A stretch of DNA of 64,000 nucleotides from Pararobbsia silviterrae. Lineage in GTDB: Bacteria; Pseudomonadota; Gammaproteobacteria; Burkholderiales; Burkholderiaceae. Numbering within the stretch: position 1 is the first letter of the stretch; the number at the start of each line of letters is the position of its first letter. Below are positions 15,969 to 23,380 of the stretch, in pieces. Both the position numbers and the translations under genes were made by a program. Below the pieces are notes generated by a model. That model had not been told where the DNA came from. It worked only from the letters and a program-made list of their open reading frames with translations, and made no database searches. The DNA lies in assembly GCF_003628125.1 (NCBI RefSeq), contig NZ_RBZU01000004.1, positions 124,001-188,000 of the forward strand. Reading direction: 5' to 3'.

Positions 15969-16988
15969 TCAGTCGCCGCGCAGCTTCTTGACTTCGTCGA
16001 GATTGCTCGACGTCGCCAGCAGCGCGGGGACGAAGGTGTCGCTCGGCAGATCGTGCGCGCCGGCCAGATAGCGCGCGACGTTGTCGACGGCGGTCTTGCC
16101 GATCACGGCGGGTTGCTGGGCCGCGACTGCGCCGACCGGCGAGTTGTCGACCTTGAGCAGATCGAGCACTTCCGGCGTGCCGTCGACGCCGAAGGTCTTG
16201 ATTTCCGTGCGGCCCGCCGCGATCAGCGCCTTGCTCGCGCCGAGCTGCGGAATATCCCAGGCCGACCAGATCGCCGCGATCGAACCCTTCGGATACTTGT
16301 TGAGCAGCGCCGTCGTTTGCGCATACGCGTCCTGCACCGTGTTCGGAATCACGTCGCGCAGCTCGGGCTCGATGATCTTCACGTTCGGGTAGGACTTGAG
16401 CACCTGCTTGAGTTCGTCGTAGCGAATCGCGCAGACCGGCACGCCGTAGAACCCGTTGAACACGAGGATATTGCCCTTGCCGCCGATCGATTGAACGAGC
16501 TTGAGCGCGAGCGACGAACCGATCGACCAGTTATCGGACGTCGTGTTGTTGATGCTGTTCTGCGAGGGCACGTCGACCGTGAAGACCGGAATGCCCGCGT
16601 CGCGAATGCGCTTGAGCGACGGATCGATGACCGACAGCGTGCCGAGCGTCTGGATCACGGCGTCGGGCTTCTGCGTGATGACGGTCTGGAGCTGCGACAC
16701 GAGGTTCTTGTCGATACGGCCCGCGTCGAGCGTGATCGGCGTGCCGCCGAGACGCTTGACTTCGGCGACTTGCGCTTGATAGGCCTTGAGGTCGAAATAG
16801 TGATCGGTGCCCGTCACGCTGATCGCGATGCGCTTGCCTTTGAGCGAGAGCGTGTCGTCGTCGGCCGCGTGCGCGGCCGAAGCGACGCCGAGGGCGACCG
16901 CGAACGCGGCGGCGATCGTGCGCAGCACGCGCGTCGAACGGCGGGGACGACGGGTCTGTCGGGCGTGCGGTGTGTGCTTCGTGTTCAT
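15969..16988 (-). CDS. Periplasmic sugar-type binding protein (importer 1)
   Basis: This is a 339-residue Periplasmic_4-type binding protein. The start is the ATG at 16988 (M-N-T-K-H-T). A long twin-arginine-like, Arg-rich n-region (R-R-P-R-R-S-T) precedes a hydrophobic stretch ending A-S-A-A-H-A-A-D, a clear signal peptide. The mature protein begins with K-G-K-R-I-A-I-S-V and has T-L-D-A-G-R-I-D-K-N-L and I-Q-T-L-G-T-L-S in the expected hinge and ligand-binding regions. It follows the SfnB-like gene by 96 bp in the same direction, so it may be the fourth gene of a seven-gene transcript. Its ligand would define the whole module. Confidence 0.92.
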   Translation of the reverse strand: MNTKHTPHARQTRRPRRSTRVLRTIAAAFAVALGVASAAHAADDDTLSLKGKRIAISVTGTDHYFDLKAYQAQVAEVKRLGGTPITLDAGRIDKNLVSQLQTVITQKPDAVIQTLGTLSVIDPSLKRIRDAGIPVFTVDVPSQNSINNTTSDNWSIGSSLALKLVQSIGGKGNILVFNGFYGVPVCAIRYDELKQVLKSYPNVKIIEPELRDVIPNTVQDAYAQTTALLNKYPKGSIAAIWSAWDIPQLGASKALIAAGRTEIKTFGVDGTPEVLDLLKVDNSPVGAVAAQQPAVIGKTAVDNVARYLAGAHDLPSDTFVPALLATSSNLDEVKKLRGD

Positions 16989-17084
16989 CGAGGGTATCCG
17001 GGAGTGTGGAATATGGTGTTGGGTTGGGGCCCACACGGCTGGGCCGCGTAGGCCGGACATCGCTTGCAAAGATGCGGTCCTTCG

Positions 17085-18302
17085 TCAGTTCCAGGCGTGC
17101 CGCGGCGGCTCGACGCCGTTGAGCACGTAGTTGCCGACGAGGTGATATTTCCAGCGCACGGGGTCATGCAGCGTATGCGTGCGCGCATTGCGCCAGTGGC
17201 GGTCGTAGTTGTGCTCGGCGAGCACGGATTGCGTGCCCGCGAGCTCGAAGAGCTTTTCGCCGGCGCGCAGCGCGGCTTCGGTCGTCAGCACCTTCGCTTG
17301 CGCGACCGCGACGGACGCGCGCGCGACGTCGGCCGACGTCGGTTCCGCGGGCAAGGCATCGATCGCTTGCGCGGCCTTTTCGAGCAGCGCTTCGGCGGCC
17401 TGGATCCGGATCGCGAGATCGCCGATCTCGCGTATCGTCAACGGATCGTCGGCCGCGCGTTCGACGCCGCTGTCGACCCATGCGCGCGACCGCTCGCGCA
17501 CGAAGCGGATCGTGTCGTCGAGCGCGGCGCGCGCGATACCCGCATCGATCGCGGCCTGGATGATCTGCGACAGCGGACCGTTGCGCGTCGGCTTGTCGTA
17601 GGCCTCGTACGACGCAAGGACCGCGTCGGCCGACACCTCGACGTTGTCGGCGATGACGGTGCCGCTCGCCGTCGTGCGCTGACCGAAGCCCGACCAGTCG
17701 TCGACGACCTTGAGCCCCGGTGTGCCGCGTTCGATAAACGCGAGCACGCCGCGTTGTTCGTCGTCGAGCGCGAGGATGGGAATCCAGTCGGCGAATAGCG
17801 CGCCCGTCGAATAGAACTTCGTGCCGTTGACGCGCAAGCCGCTGCCGTTCGCGGTGATGCGTGTCTTGAGATCGAGCACGTTGCGCGTGCCGCGCTCGGA
17901 GAAGCCGTTGCCGAAACGTTTGCCCGCGAGGACCTCGGCGAAGAAGCGGCGCTTTTGCTCGGGCGTGCCGGCCAGGCCGATGACGTCGACGATGCCGAGA
18001 TGATTCTGCGGCAGTTGACCGAGCGACGGATCGGCTGCAGCGACGATCCGGATGACTTCGGTCAACGTGACGTACGAGACGGCCGCGCCGCCGTATTCGG
18101 CCGGCACCGTGATTGCCCAGAGGCCGCTTTGCGAAAACACATTGAGTTCGTCATGCGGAAGACGCCGTTGTTGATCGCGCAGCGAGGCGTCGGCGCGGAA
18201 CAGCTCGGCGACGTGATGCGCGGTCGCGATCGCATCGGCGTCGTCGCGAATCACGCGGGCCGGCGCGCCGGCGGGAGGAATCGAAATCGTCGTGGAGGTC
18301 AT
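17085..18302 (-). CDS. SfnB/DszC-like flavin monooxygenase (acyl-CoA dehydrogenase fold)
   Basis: This is a 405-residue protein of the acyl-CoA dehydrogenase superfamily, in the SfnB / DszC branch that uses reduced flavin and O2 instead of acyl-CoA. The start M-T-S-T-T-I-S-I is at 18302. Features are P-A-E-Y-G-G-A near residue 70 and G-L-R-V-N-G-T-K-F-Y-S-T-G in the beta domain. The C-terminal signature R-H-W-R-N-A-R-T-H-T-L-H-D-P is shared with the 20023-21219 gene and with sulfur-acquisition oxidoreductases. Known relatives oxidise organosulfur compounds such as dibenzothiophene. SfnB itself belongs to sulfate-starvation loci. A free flavin reductase would be needed and none is encoded nearby. 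Confidence 0.85.
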   Translation of the reverse strand: MTSTTISIPPAGAPARVIRDDADAIATAHHVAELFRADASLRDQQRRLPHDELNVFSQSGLWAITVPAEYGGAAVSYVTLTEVIRIVAAADPSLGQLPQNHLGIVDVIGLAGTPEQKRRFFAEVLAGKRFGNGFSERGTRNVLDLKTRITANGSGLRVNGTKFYSTGALFADWIPILALDDEQRGVLAFIERGTPGLKVVDDWSGFGQRTTASGTVIADNVEVSADAVLASYEAYDKPTRNGPLSQIIQAAIDAGIARAALDDTIRFVRERSRAWVDSGVERAADDPLTIREIGDLAIRIQAAEALLEKAAQAIDALPAEPTSADVARASVAVAQAKVLTTEAALRAGEKLFELAGTQSVLAEHNYDRHWRNARTHTLHDPVRWKYHLVGNYVLNGVEPPRHAWN

Positions 18303-18348
18303 GGCGTGCGGCAGTGAATGTCGGTTGTCGATTGTCGGTAGGCAACGG

Positions 18349-19758
18349 TCAAGCGGATTGATCGGCCGTGACGGCGTGCGACGAAGCGTCGGATGCCGTG
18401 CGCCGGTATTGCGTCGCGCGATGCTCGGCGGGCAGGCGCGGTCCTTGTCCGAAGAGCTTTTCGCGCAAGGTGCCTTCGCTATAGGCCTTCGGATAGGCGC
18501 CGCGTCGCTGGAGCTCGGGCACGAGTAGTTCGACGACGTCGGTGAACGTCTCGTGCGCCACGGCATACGCGAGGTTGAAGCCGTCGACGTCCGTCTCCTC
18601 GACCCATTCCTGCAGCGTGTCGGCGACCGTCGAAGGCGAACCCACGAGCACGGGGCCGAGTCCGCCGATGCCGCCCCATCGCGCGATTTCATTGACGGTC
18701 CAGACCTTGTCGGGATCCGCCGTCGAGAACGCTTCGAGCATCGAACGCACAGCGTCGGTCTGGATGTACTGGACATGCTGCTCGGGCTTGAATTGACCGA
18801 AGTCGACACCGCTCCAGCCCGAGATGAAGGTCAGTGCGCCGTCATAGCTCGCATGCGCGTTGTATTCGTCGACCTTCTTCTGGGCCGCGGCGTCGGTCTC
18901 GCCGACGATGACGGTCAACAACGTATAGATATAGACCTTGCGCGGGTCGCGGCCGGCTTCGGCGATCTGGCGGCGAATGTCGGAGACGTATTTCTTGAGC
19001 ACCACCTTCGACGGCGCGGCCACGAAAATGCATTCGGCGTTCGAGGCCGCGAACTGTTTGCCGCGGCTCGATGCGCCCGCCTGATAGAGCACCGGCGTGC
19101 GTTGCGGCGACGGCTCGCTCAGATGAATGCCGGGCACCTGGAAGAACTTCCCTTCGTGCGCGATCGGATGGACCTTGCTCGGATCCGTGAACAGACGCCG
19201 TGCGCGGTCGCGCACGACGGCGCCGTCTTCCCAACTGCCTTCCCAAAGCTTGTAGAGGACTTCGAGATACTCGTCGGCGATCGCATAGCGGTCGTCGTGC
19301 CGGACTTGCGAGGACTGGCCCAGATTGCGCGCGCCGCTGTCGAGATACGACGTCACGATATTCCAGCCCGCGCGGCCCTTGGTCAGATGGTCGAGCGTCG
19401 ACATGCGGCGCGCGAACGGATACGGATGCTCGAACGAGATCGACGTCGTGAGGCCGAAGCCCAGATGCTTGGTCACGAGCGCCATCGGGGGAATGACCTG
19501 CAACGGATCGTTGACGGGCACCTGTGCGGCTTCGCGCAGCGCGTGTTCGTTCGAGCCGTGATAGACGTCGTAGATCCCGAGCACGTCGGCGATGAAAATG
19601 CCGTCGAAGATGCCGCGTTCGAGAATCTGCGCGAGATCGGTCCAGTACTCGAGGTCCTTGTAGTCGGACGAGCGATCGCGCGGATGGGTCCACAAGCCCG
19701 GGGACTGGTGGGCCACGCAGTTCATTTCGAAAGCATTGAAGCGAATGTGTCGAGTCAT
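18349..19758 (-). CDS. NtaA/SnaA/DszA-family FMNH2-dependent monooxygenase
   Basis: This is a 469-residue luciferase-like (LLM class) monooxygenase of the NtaA/SnaA/DszA branch. Hallmarks are the N-terminal M-T-R-H-I-R-F-N-A-F-E-M-N, H-Q-S-P-G-L-W, the F-D-G-I-F-I-A-D core strand, E-H-P-Y-P-F-A-R-R-M-S-T-L-D and G-R-A-G-W-N-I-V-T-S. Family members cleave C-S bonds of sulfones (DszA) or C-N bonds of chelators (NtaA). The start at 19758 rather than 19806 is favoured because the sigma-54 promoter at 19807-19822 would place transcription initiation near 19796. It lies between the two DszC/SfnB-like genes. Confidence 0.9.
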   Translation of the reverse strand: MTRHIRFNAFEMNCVAHQSPGLWTHPRDRSSDYKDLEYWTDLAQILERGIFDGIFIADVLGIYDVYHGSNEHALREAAQVPVNDPLQVIPPMALVTKHLGFGLTTSISFEHPYPFARRMSTLDHLTKGRAGWNIVTSYLDSGARNLGQSSQVRHDDRYAIADEYLEVLYKLWEGSWEDGAVVRDRARRLFTDPSKVHPIAHEGKFFQVPGIHLSEPSPQRTPVLYQAGASSRGKQFAASNAECIFVAAPSKVVLKKYVSDIRRQIAEAGRDPRKVYIYTLLTVIVGETDAAAQKKVDEYNAHASYDGALTFISGWSGVDFGQFKPEQHVQYIQTDAVRSMLEAFSTADPDKVWTVNEIARWGGIGGLGPVLVGSPSTVADTLQEWVEETDVDGFNLAYAVAHETFTDVVELLVPELQRRGAYPKAYSEGTLREKLFGQGPRLPAEHRATQYRRTASDASSHAVTADQSA

Positions 19759-19806
19759 GGTGTTCAGCGGGTTCGAAGCGCTTTTCAATACAGGCTGGGA
19801 GTGCAA

Positions 19807-19822
19807 TGCAGCATCTGTGCCA
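19807..19822 (-). promoter_or_regulatory. Sigma-54 promoter of the NtaA/DszA-like gene
   Basis: The minus strand reads TGGCACAGATGCTGCA, matching the -24/-12 consensus TGGCAC-N5-TTGCA with GG (19820-19821) and GC (19808-19809) separated by exactly ten bases. Initiation would be near 19796, about 38 bases before the ATG at 19758. An enhancer-like inverted repeat lies about 180 bp upstream. Confidence 0.7.
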
Positions 19823-19981
19823 GTCGTGCATTCATATTGGATGTCGGTGCATTACGGCGCGATGCGCGCGTCGCGTGGGCCTTCGCGTGCATGTGCGTCT
19901 CAAGTGCCGTGCGTTCGATATCGATCCTGGATGCATCGAGGCGCATGCTACGTGCGTGACGCCACGCATGTCTGCTGATCG

Positions 19982-20001
19982 GGTGCTGCTTCAGAAGCAC
20001 C
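19982..20001. promoter_or_regulatory. Candidate enhancer (UAS) for the 19807 promoter
   Basis: Inverted repeat GGTGCT (19982-19987) / AGCACC (19996-20001) with an 8-bp spacer. Its centre is about 183 bp upstream of the -12 element at 19808, almost the same distance as the stronger UAS pair has from the 21253 promoter. It shares the TGCT...AGCA core with that pair. It is imperfect by comparison, so confidence is modest. Confidence 0.4.
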
Positions 20002-20022
20002 TGCGTGTCGGCGTGCCTTGCG

Positions 20023-21219
20023 TTACGAATAGAACGTCGGGCGAGGCAGCTCGCGATTGATGGCCCAGTCGCCGAGTTCGCGCGTCTTGTAGTCGAGCGG
20101 GTCGTGCAGCGTGTGCGTACGCAGGTTTCGCCAGAAGCGATCGAGGCCGAGTTCGCCGCGTGTCGAGCGCGCGCCGAGCACGTCGAACAAGCGCGTCGTG
20201 ATGTCGAGGCCCGCCTTCGCGCTCGCGAGCTTGGCCGTCGCGATCGCGATCGCGGTATCGCCGCGCTCTTCGCTCGTGAGCCGGTCGCCCGCTTCCCATG
20301 CGCGATCGAATGCGGTTGATGCTCGTTCGGTCAAGGCGCGCGCACTTTCGAGTGCGAGCCAGAACTCGCCGCCGCGTTCGAGCGCATACGGATCCTTCGC
20401 TTGGCGATCGGCGCTCGACAGCGGCCAATGGCGCGCATCGGTGCGCACATAGTCGCGCATCGCGTCGAATGCGCCCTCGGCGATGCCGAGATAGATCTGG
20501 GTCAGCGTCGCCTGTGCGATCAGCGGGCGCAGCGTCGCGCGGATCGAGCCGAGCGGTCCGGGTCTCGCGAAGATTTCCGATTCGTCGACGCGCACGCGTT
20601 CGAACGTCACGCCGCCGCTGTCGGTCTGGCGTTGTCCGATGTTGTCCCAGTCTTCGTGCAGCGTGATGCCGGTGCGCGTCGTCGGGATCGCGGCGATCAC
20701 GAGGCGGTCGAGGCCGTCCTGGCGCGCCGAGGCGATCAGCATGTCCGAGTCGAGCGCGCCCGAACAGAACGTCTTTTGACCGTTGAATTCGCGCCAGCCT
20801 TCGCGCGGCGTGCTGACGGTGCGCGTGTCGAGCGGGTTCAGCGTATTGCCCCAGAACCATTTCTCGCGAATCGTCGCGTCGAAGAGCGGCGCCCATTGCG
20901 CGCGTTCGCCGAACAGACCCGCCGTCGCGAGCATCAGATGATGAAAGCCGTAGACGTGGGCGATCGAACTGTCGGCTCTCGCGAGAATCCGGACGGTCTC
21001 GAGCGTGACGGACCATGACGCGCCGAGGCCGCCGAATTCGCGCTCGATGCTCAGGCCGAGCAGACCGCTTTCGCGCAGCATGTCGCGCTGGATTTTCGGC
21101 GTACCGCCGGCCTTGTCGCGTTCGATCGCGGTTTCCGACAACCAGTCGGCAATCGATTGTGCGATCTGCGGCGGACTCGAAGGCAGCAGCGACAACGCGG
21201 GAGATGCGAGGGACGACAT
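20023..21219 (-). CDS. DszC/SfnB-like flavin monooxygenase (acyl-CoA dehydrogenase fold)
   Basis: This is a 398-residue acyl-CoA-dehydrogenase-fold protein, paralogous to the 17085-18302 product. It has L-G-L-S-I-E-R-E-F-G-G-L-G-A near residue 55, the flavin-domain segment E-F-N-G-Q-K-T-F-C-S-G-A, and the C-terminal signature R-F-W-R-N-L-R-T-H-T-L-H-D-P typical of the DszC/SfnB group. It is the first gene of the minus-strand series, preceded by a strong sigma-54 promoter and tandem activator sites and divergent from the activator gene. The two DszC-like proteins may act on different oxidation states or different substrates. Confidence 0.85.
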   Translation of the reverse strand: MSSLASPALSLLPSSPPQIAQSIADWLSETAIERDKAGGTPKIQRDMLRESGLLGLSIEREFGGLGASWSVTLETVRILARADSSIAHVYGFHHLMLATAGLFGERAQWAPLFDATIREKWFWGNTLNPLDTRTVSTPREGWREFNGQKTFCSGALDSDMLIASARQDGLDRLVIAAIPTTRTGITLHEDWDNIGQRQTDSGGVTFERVRVDESEIFARPGPLGSIRATLRPLIAQATLTQIYLGIAEGAFDAMRDYVRTDARHWPLSSADRQAKDPYALERGGEFWLALESARALTERASTAFDRAWEAGDRLTSEERGDTAIAIATAKLASAKAGLDITTRLFDVLGARSTRGELGLDRFWRNLRTHTLHDPLDYKTRELGDWAINRELPRPTFYS

Positions 21220-21252
21220 GCTCGACGCTCAGGAGGAAAGACGGGTGTCCTT

Positions 21253-21268
21253 TGCATCGTTCGTGCCA
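21253..21268 (-). promoter_or_regulatory. Sigma-54 promoter of the monooxygenase operon
   Basis: The minus strand reads TGGCACGAACGATGCA, a near-perfect -24/-12 element with TGGCACG intact, GG at 21266-21267 and GC at 21254-21255, ten bases apart. The predicted start near 21242 gives a leader of about 22 bases before the ATG at 21219. Confidence 0.82.
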
Positions 21269-21420
21269 GCGGCGCTGAATGGTGTCGCGAGATATCGCAC
21301 GCGTCGTCGAGCAGGGGCGGCGGGACGGGTCAGGGCACGCGTGTCACGTGTATTTAAAGAAGGGGGCGGCGGTGCGGCGATCCGCGCGCAGACGGCACGA
21401 CGCGCGGTCATCGAGCCGTT

Positions 21421-21476
21421 CATCTGTTGCTGGAGCAGCAACAGATGCGGCTGCAGGTGTTGCTCAGGCAGCAGTC
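21421..21476. promoter_or_regulatory. Tandem enhancer sites (UAS) for a sigma-54 activator
   Basis: Site 1 is a perfect 12-bp inverted repeat, CATCTGTTGCTG (21421-21432) and CAGCAACAGATG (21436-21447), with a 3-bp centre. Site 2 (21458-21473) repeats the core TGTTGCT-N3-GCAGCA, with a weaker outer arm. The two cores start 33 bp apart, three helical turns, so both face the same side of the DNA. Site 1 is centred about 180 bp upstream of the -12 element at 21254. The arrangement is typical of an NtrC-class activator site, most likely for the product of the adjacent 21615 gene. Confidence 0.72.
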
Positions 21477-21614
21477 CGTCAGCAATCCGTCATCGATTGT
21501 TACGCGCGGGTGTTCATAAACTTAGCAATCTTCGTTGTTTCCCAGCGTTCGACGATCGCTGTAGCCTTTGAACTCCGGTTTGCCCTTCGGCGACGCACTG
21601 CCACGGAGTCATGG

Positions 21615-22880
21615 ATGACACTGCCCCTCGACAAGACGGCCTTTTCGGCGCCGGCGCCGCTTGCGTCGCATACGGCGAGTGCGTTCGTGTTCGAAGACCC
21701 CGCTTCGCATGCGCTGCTCGCGCGGATCGCGCGGATCGGGCCAAGCGACGCGAACGTTCTCGTGATCGGCGAGACGGGATCGGGCAAGGAATTGATCGCC
21801 CGCATGCTTCATGCGCACAGCGCGCGCGCCGACCGGCAGTTTGTCGCGGTCAATTGCGGCGCCTTGTCGGAGACGCTCGCCGACAGCGAATTGTTCGGGC
21901 ACGAACGCGGCGCGTTTACGGGCGCGGCCGCATCGAAGCCGGGCTGGTTCGAAGCCGCGAACGGCGGCACCTTGTTTCTCGACGAGATCGGCGATCTGCC
22001 TTTGTCGATCCAGGTCAAGCTGCTGCGCGTGCTTCAGGAGCGTGAAGTCGTCCGGCTCGGATCGCGTACGCCCGCGCCGATCGACGTGCGTCTGATCGCG
22101 GCGACGAATGTGAATCTCGCCGAGGCCGTCGCGCTGGGCCGCTTTCGCGAAGATCTCTACTATCGGCTGCGCGTCGGCGCGATCGAGGCGACGCCTTTGC
22201 GTGAACGGCGCGGCGATATCCTGCCGCTCGCGCGGTATTTCGTCGACAAACATCGCGCTCGCGGCACAGACCGCGCGATCGCGATTTCGGATGCGGCCGC
22301 CGCCATGCTGGTCTCTCATGCATGGCCCGGCAATATTCGCGAGCTCGAAAATGTCGTCCAGGGCGCGCTCGTCGATACGCACGACGGCGTACTCGGCGCG
22401 GATGCGATTCGCGCCGCGCTGGCGCCGCAGTATTTCGTTTCGGCGCGCGGTGTCGCGAACATGGAAGTCGGACCGCGCGCGCATGAGCGCGCAAGTCAAC
22501 ATGTCAGTCAACGTGCAGCTCAGCATGCGGGTCAACGCGCCGGCGAGCGTGCGCGCGCGCTCGCGCAACCCGAGGATCGCGCGCGCGACGACGCGAGTGC
22601 GCTCGAACACGCGCTGGTCGAATTGTTCGAAGCAGGGGAGAGCAATCTCTACGAACGCATCGAAGGCGCGATCGTCTCGGCCGCATATCAATACTGCGAC
22701 CGCAATCAGGTGCAGACCGCGAGACTGCTCGGGCTGAGCCGCAATATCGTGCGCGCGCGTCTGATGAAGATCGGTGAGCTCAAAGGCGGACGCCGCACGG
22801 CGCCCGCGGAAATCGAGCCCGATATCGTGCGTCCCGCCGACGCTGAAGCGCGTTCGACCGAGCTTGCCGTGCACGATTGA
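21615..22880 (+). CDS. Sigma-54-dependent activator without sensory domain (SfnR-like)
   Basis: This 421-residue NtrC-class activator begins almost directly with the AAA+ domain. It has Walker A G-E-T-G-S-G-K-E (52-59), an intact sigma-54 contact loop G-A-F-T-G-A (99-104), Walker B G-G-T-L-F-L-D-E (117-124), and [11 protein letters not shown] Fis-type helix-turn-helix lies at about 345-390 ([15 protein letters not shown]). The start at 21615 has GGAG 7 bases upstream. Between the two domains is an unusual Gln/His/Ala-rich linker (about 289-330). Like SfnR of the sulfone pathway it lacks a receiver or ligand-binding domain, so its activity is probably set by its abundance. It is divergent from the monooxygenase operon. 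Confidence 0.88.
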   Translation: MTLPLDKTAFSAPAPLASHTASAFVFEDPASHALLARIARIGPSDANVLVIGETGSGKELIARMLHAHSARADRQFVAVNCGALSETLADSELFGHERGAFTGAAASKPGWFEAANGGTLFLDEIGDLPLSIQVKLLRVLQEREVVRLGSRTPAPIDVRLIAATNVNLAEAVALGRFREDLYYRLRVGAIEATPLRERRGDILPLARYFVDKHRARGTDRAIAISDAAAAMLVSHAWPGNIRELENVVQGALVDTHDGVLGADAIRAALAPQYFVSARGVANMEVGPRAHERASQHVSQRAAQHAGQRAGERARALAQPEDRARDDASALEHALVELFEAGESNLYERIEGAIVSAAYQYCDRNQVQTARLLGLSRNIVRARLMKIGELKGGRRTAPAEIEPDIVRPADAEARSTELAVHD

Positions 22881-23008
22881 TGTCCGTTGTCGGGTCGTGG
22901 CGATGACGCGTGTGATCGTGTCGTGATGTCGCCACGGTGGTGCCGTGACGCGGCTGTGACAGTGCCGTGAAGCGACCCGCTTAATCACCCGCTTAATCGA
23001 ACGCTATC

Positions 23009-23043
23009 GAATAAGGCGCACGAAGAATTCGTGCGCCTTATTC
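23009..23043. terminator. Strong palindromic hairpin after the activator gene
   Basis: A perfect 16-bp inverted repeat, GAATAAGGCGCACGAA (23009-23024) and its complement (23028-23043), has a 3-base loop, located 128 bases after the activator stop. A weak T-run (around 23048) follows. It most likely separates activator transcription from the importer-2 operon. The rest of 22881-23008 holds nothing recognisable. Confidence 0.6.
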
Positions 23044-23114
23044 GCATGTTTTCAATCGATATGGGATCCGAACGAATATCGCATTTCGCTGATATCGAAA
23101 GCAAAACTCGTTCG

Positions 23115-23143
23115 TTGCCAGTCGCGCGCGGGATTCGTATAAA
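23115..23143 (+). promoter_or_regulatory. Sigma-70 promoter of the importer-2 operon
   Basis: TTGCCA (23115-23120) and TATAAA (23138-23143) are spaced by 17 bases, a good housekeeping promoter. The start would be near 23150. This importer is therefore probably not under sigma-54, unlike the divergent monooxygenase genes. Confidence 0.6.
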
Positions 23144-23182
23144 TGGGGAACGTTCATTGTCCCGTTCACGAAGAGGCTTCTG

Positions 23183-23380
23183 TTGAGCACGTTCGATCTC
23201 GCCGCCGCGCAGTCTGCCCAAACCGCATACGTGGCCTTTCTCGCTGTATTGGCGTATGTCACGCATCGTGCCGCCGCGATGACGCACGCCGCGCGCCGTG
23301 AGCGGCTCGCCTATCGGATCGTTCGTATCGAACATCGCAGCGAACGTCGTGCCGAACGTCGCATTGGGGGCGCAGCGTGA
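23183..23380 (+). CDS. Possible 65-residue small protein preceding the ABC ATPase
   Basis: An open frame starts with TTG at 23183, with GAAGAGG about 8 bases upstream, and ends in a TGA that overlaps the GTG start of the ATPase gene by four bases (GTGA). The product has one moderately hydrophobic helix (T-A-Y-V-A-F-L-A-V-L-A-Y-V) and a very Arg-rich C-terminus, so it could be a small membrane protein or a translated leader that couples translation to the ATPase. The TTG start and lack of a recognised family make it uncertain. Confidence 0.35.
   Translation: MSTFDLAAAQSAQTAYVAFLAVLAYVTHRAAAMTHAARRERLAYRIVRIEHRSERRAERRIGGAA

Noticed and set aside
17064-17080. Sigma-54 promoter in front of the importer-1 binding-protein gene
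   Set aside because: A GG...TTTGC pattern exists on the minus strand but the GG-GC spacing is 11, not 10, and the TGGCAC part is lacking.
17085-21219. Fatty-acid beta-oxidation acyl-CoA dehydrogenases
   Set aside because: Although the fold is that of acyl-CoA dehydrogenases, the R-x-W-R-N-x-R-T-H-T-L-H-D-P ending and the neighbouring luciferase-like monooxygenase place both proteins in the DszC/SfnB flavin monooxygenase group.
21231-21247. Strong AGGAGGA on the plus strand in the divergent spacer, suggesting a gene
   Set aside because: The GTG frame behind it is not supported by composition or any family and runs through the enhancer sites; it appears to be chance.
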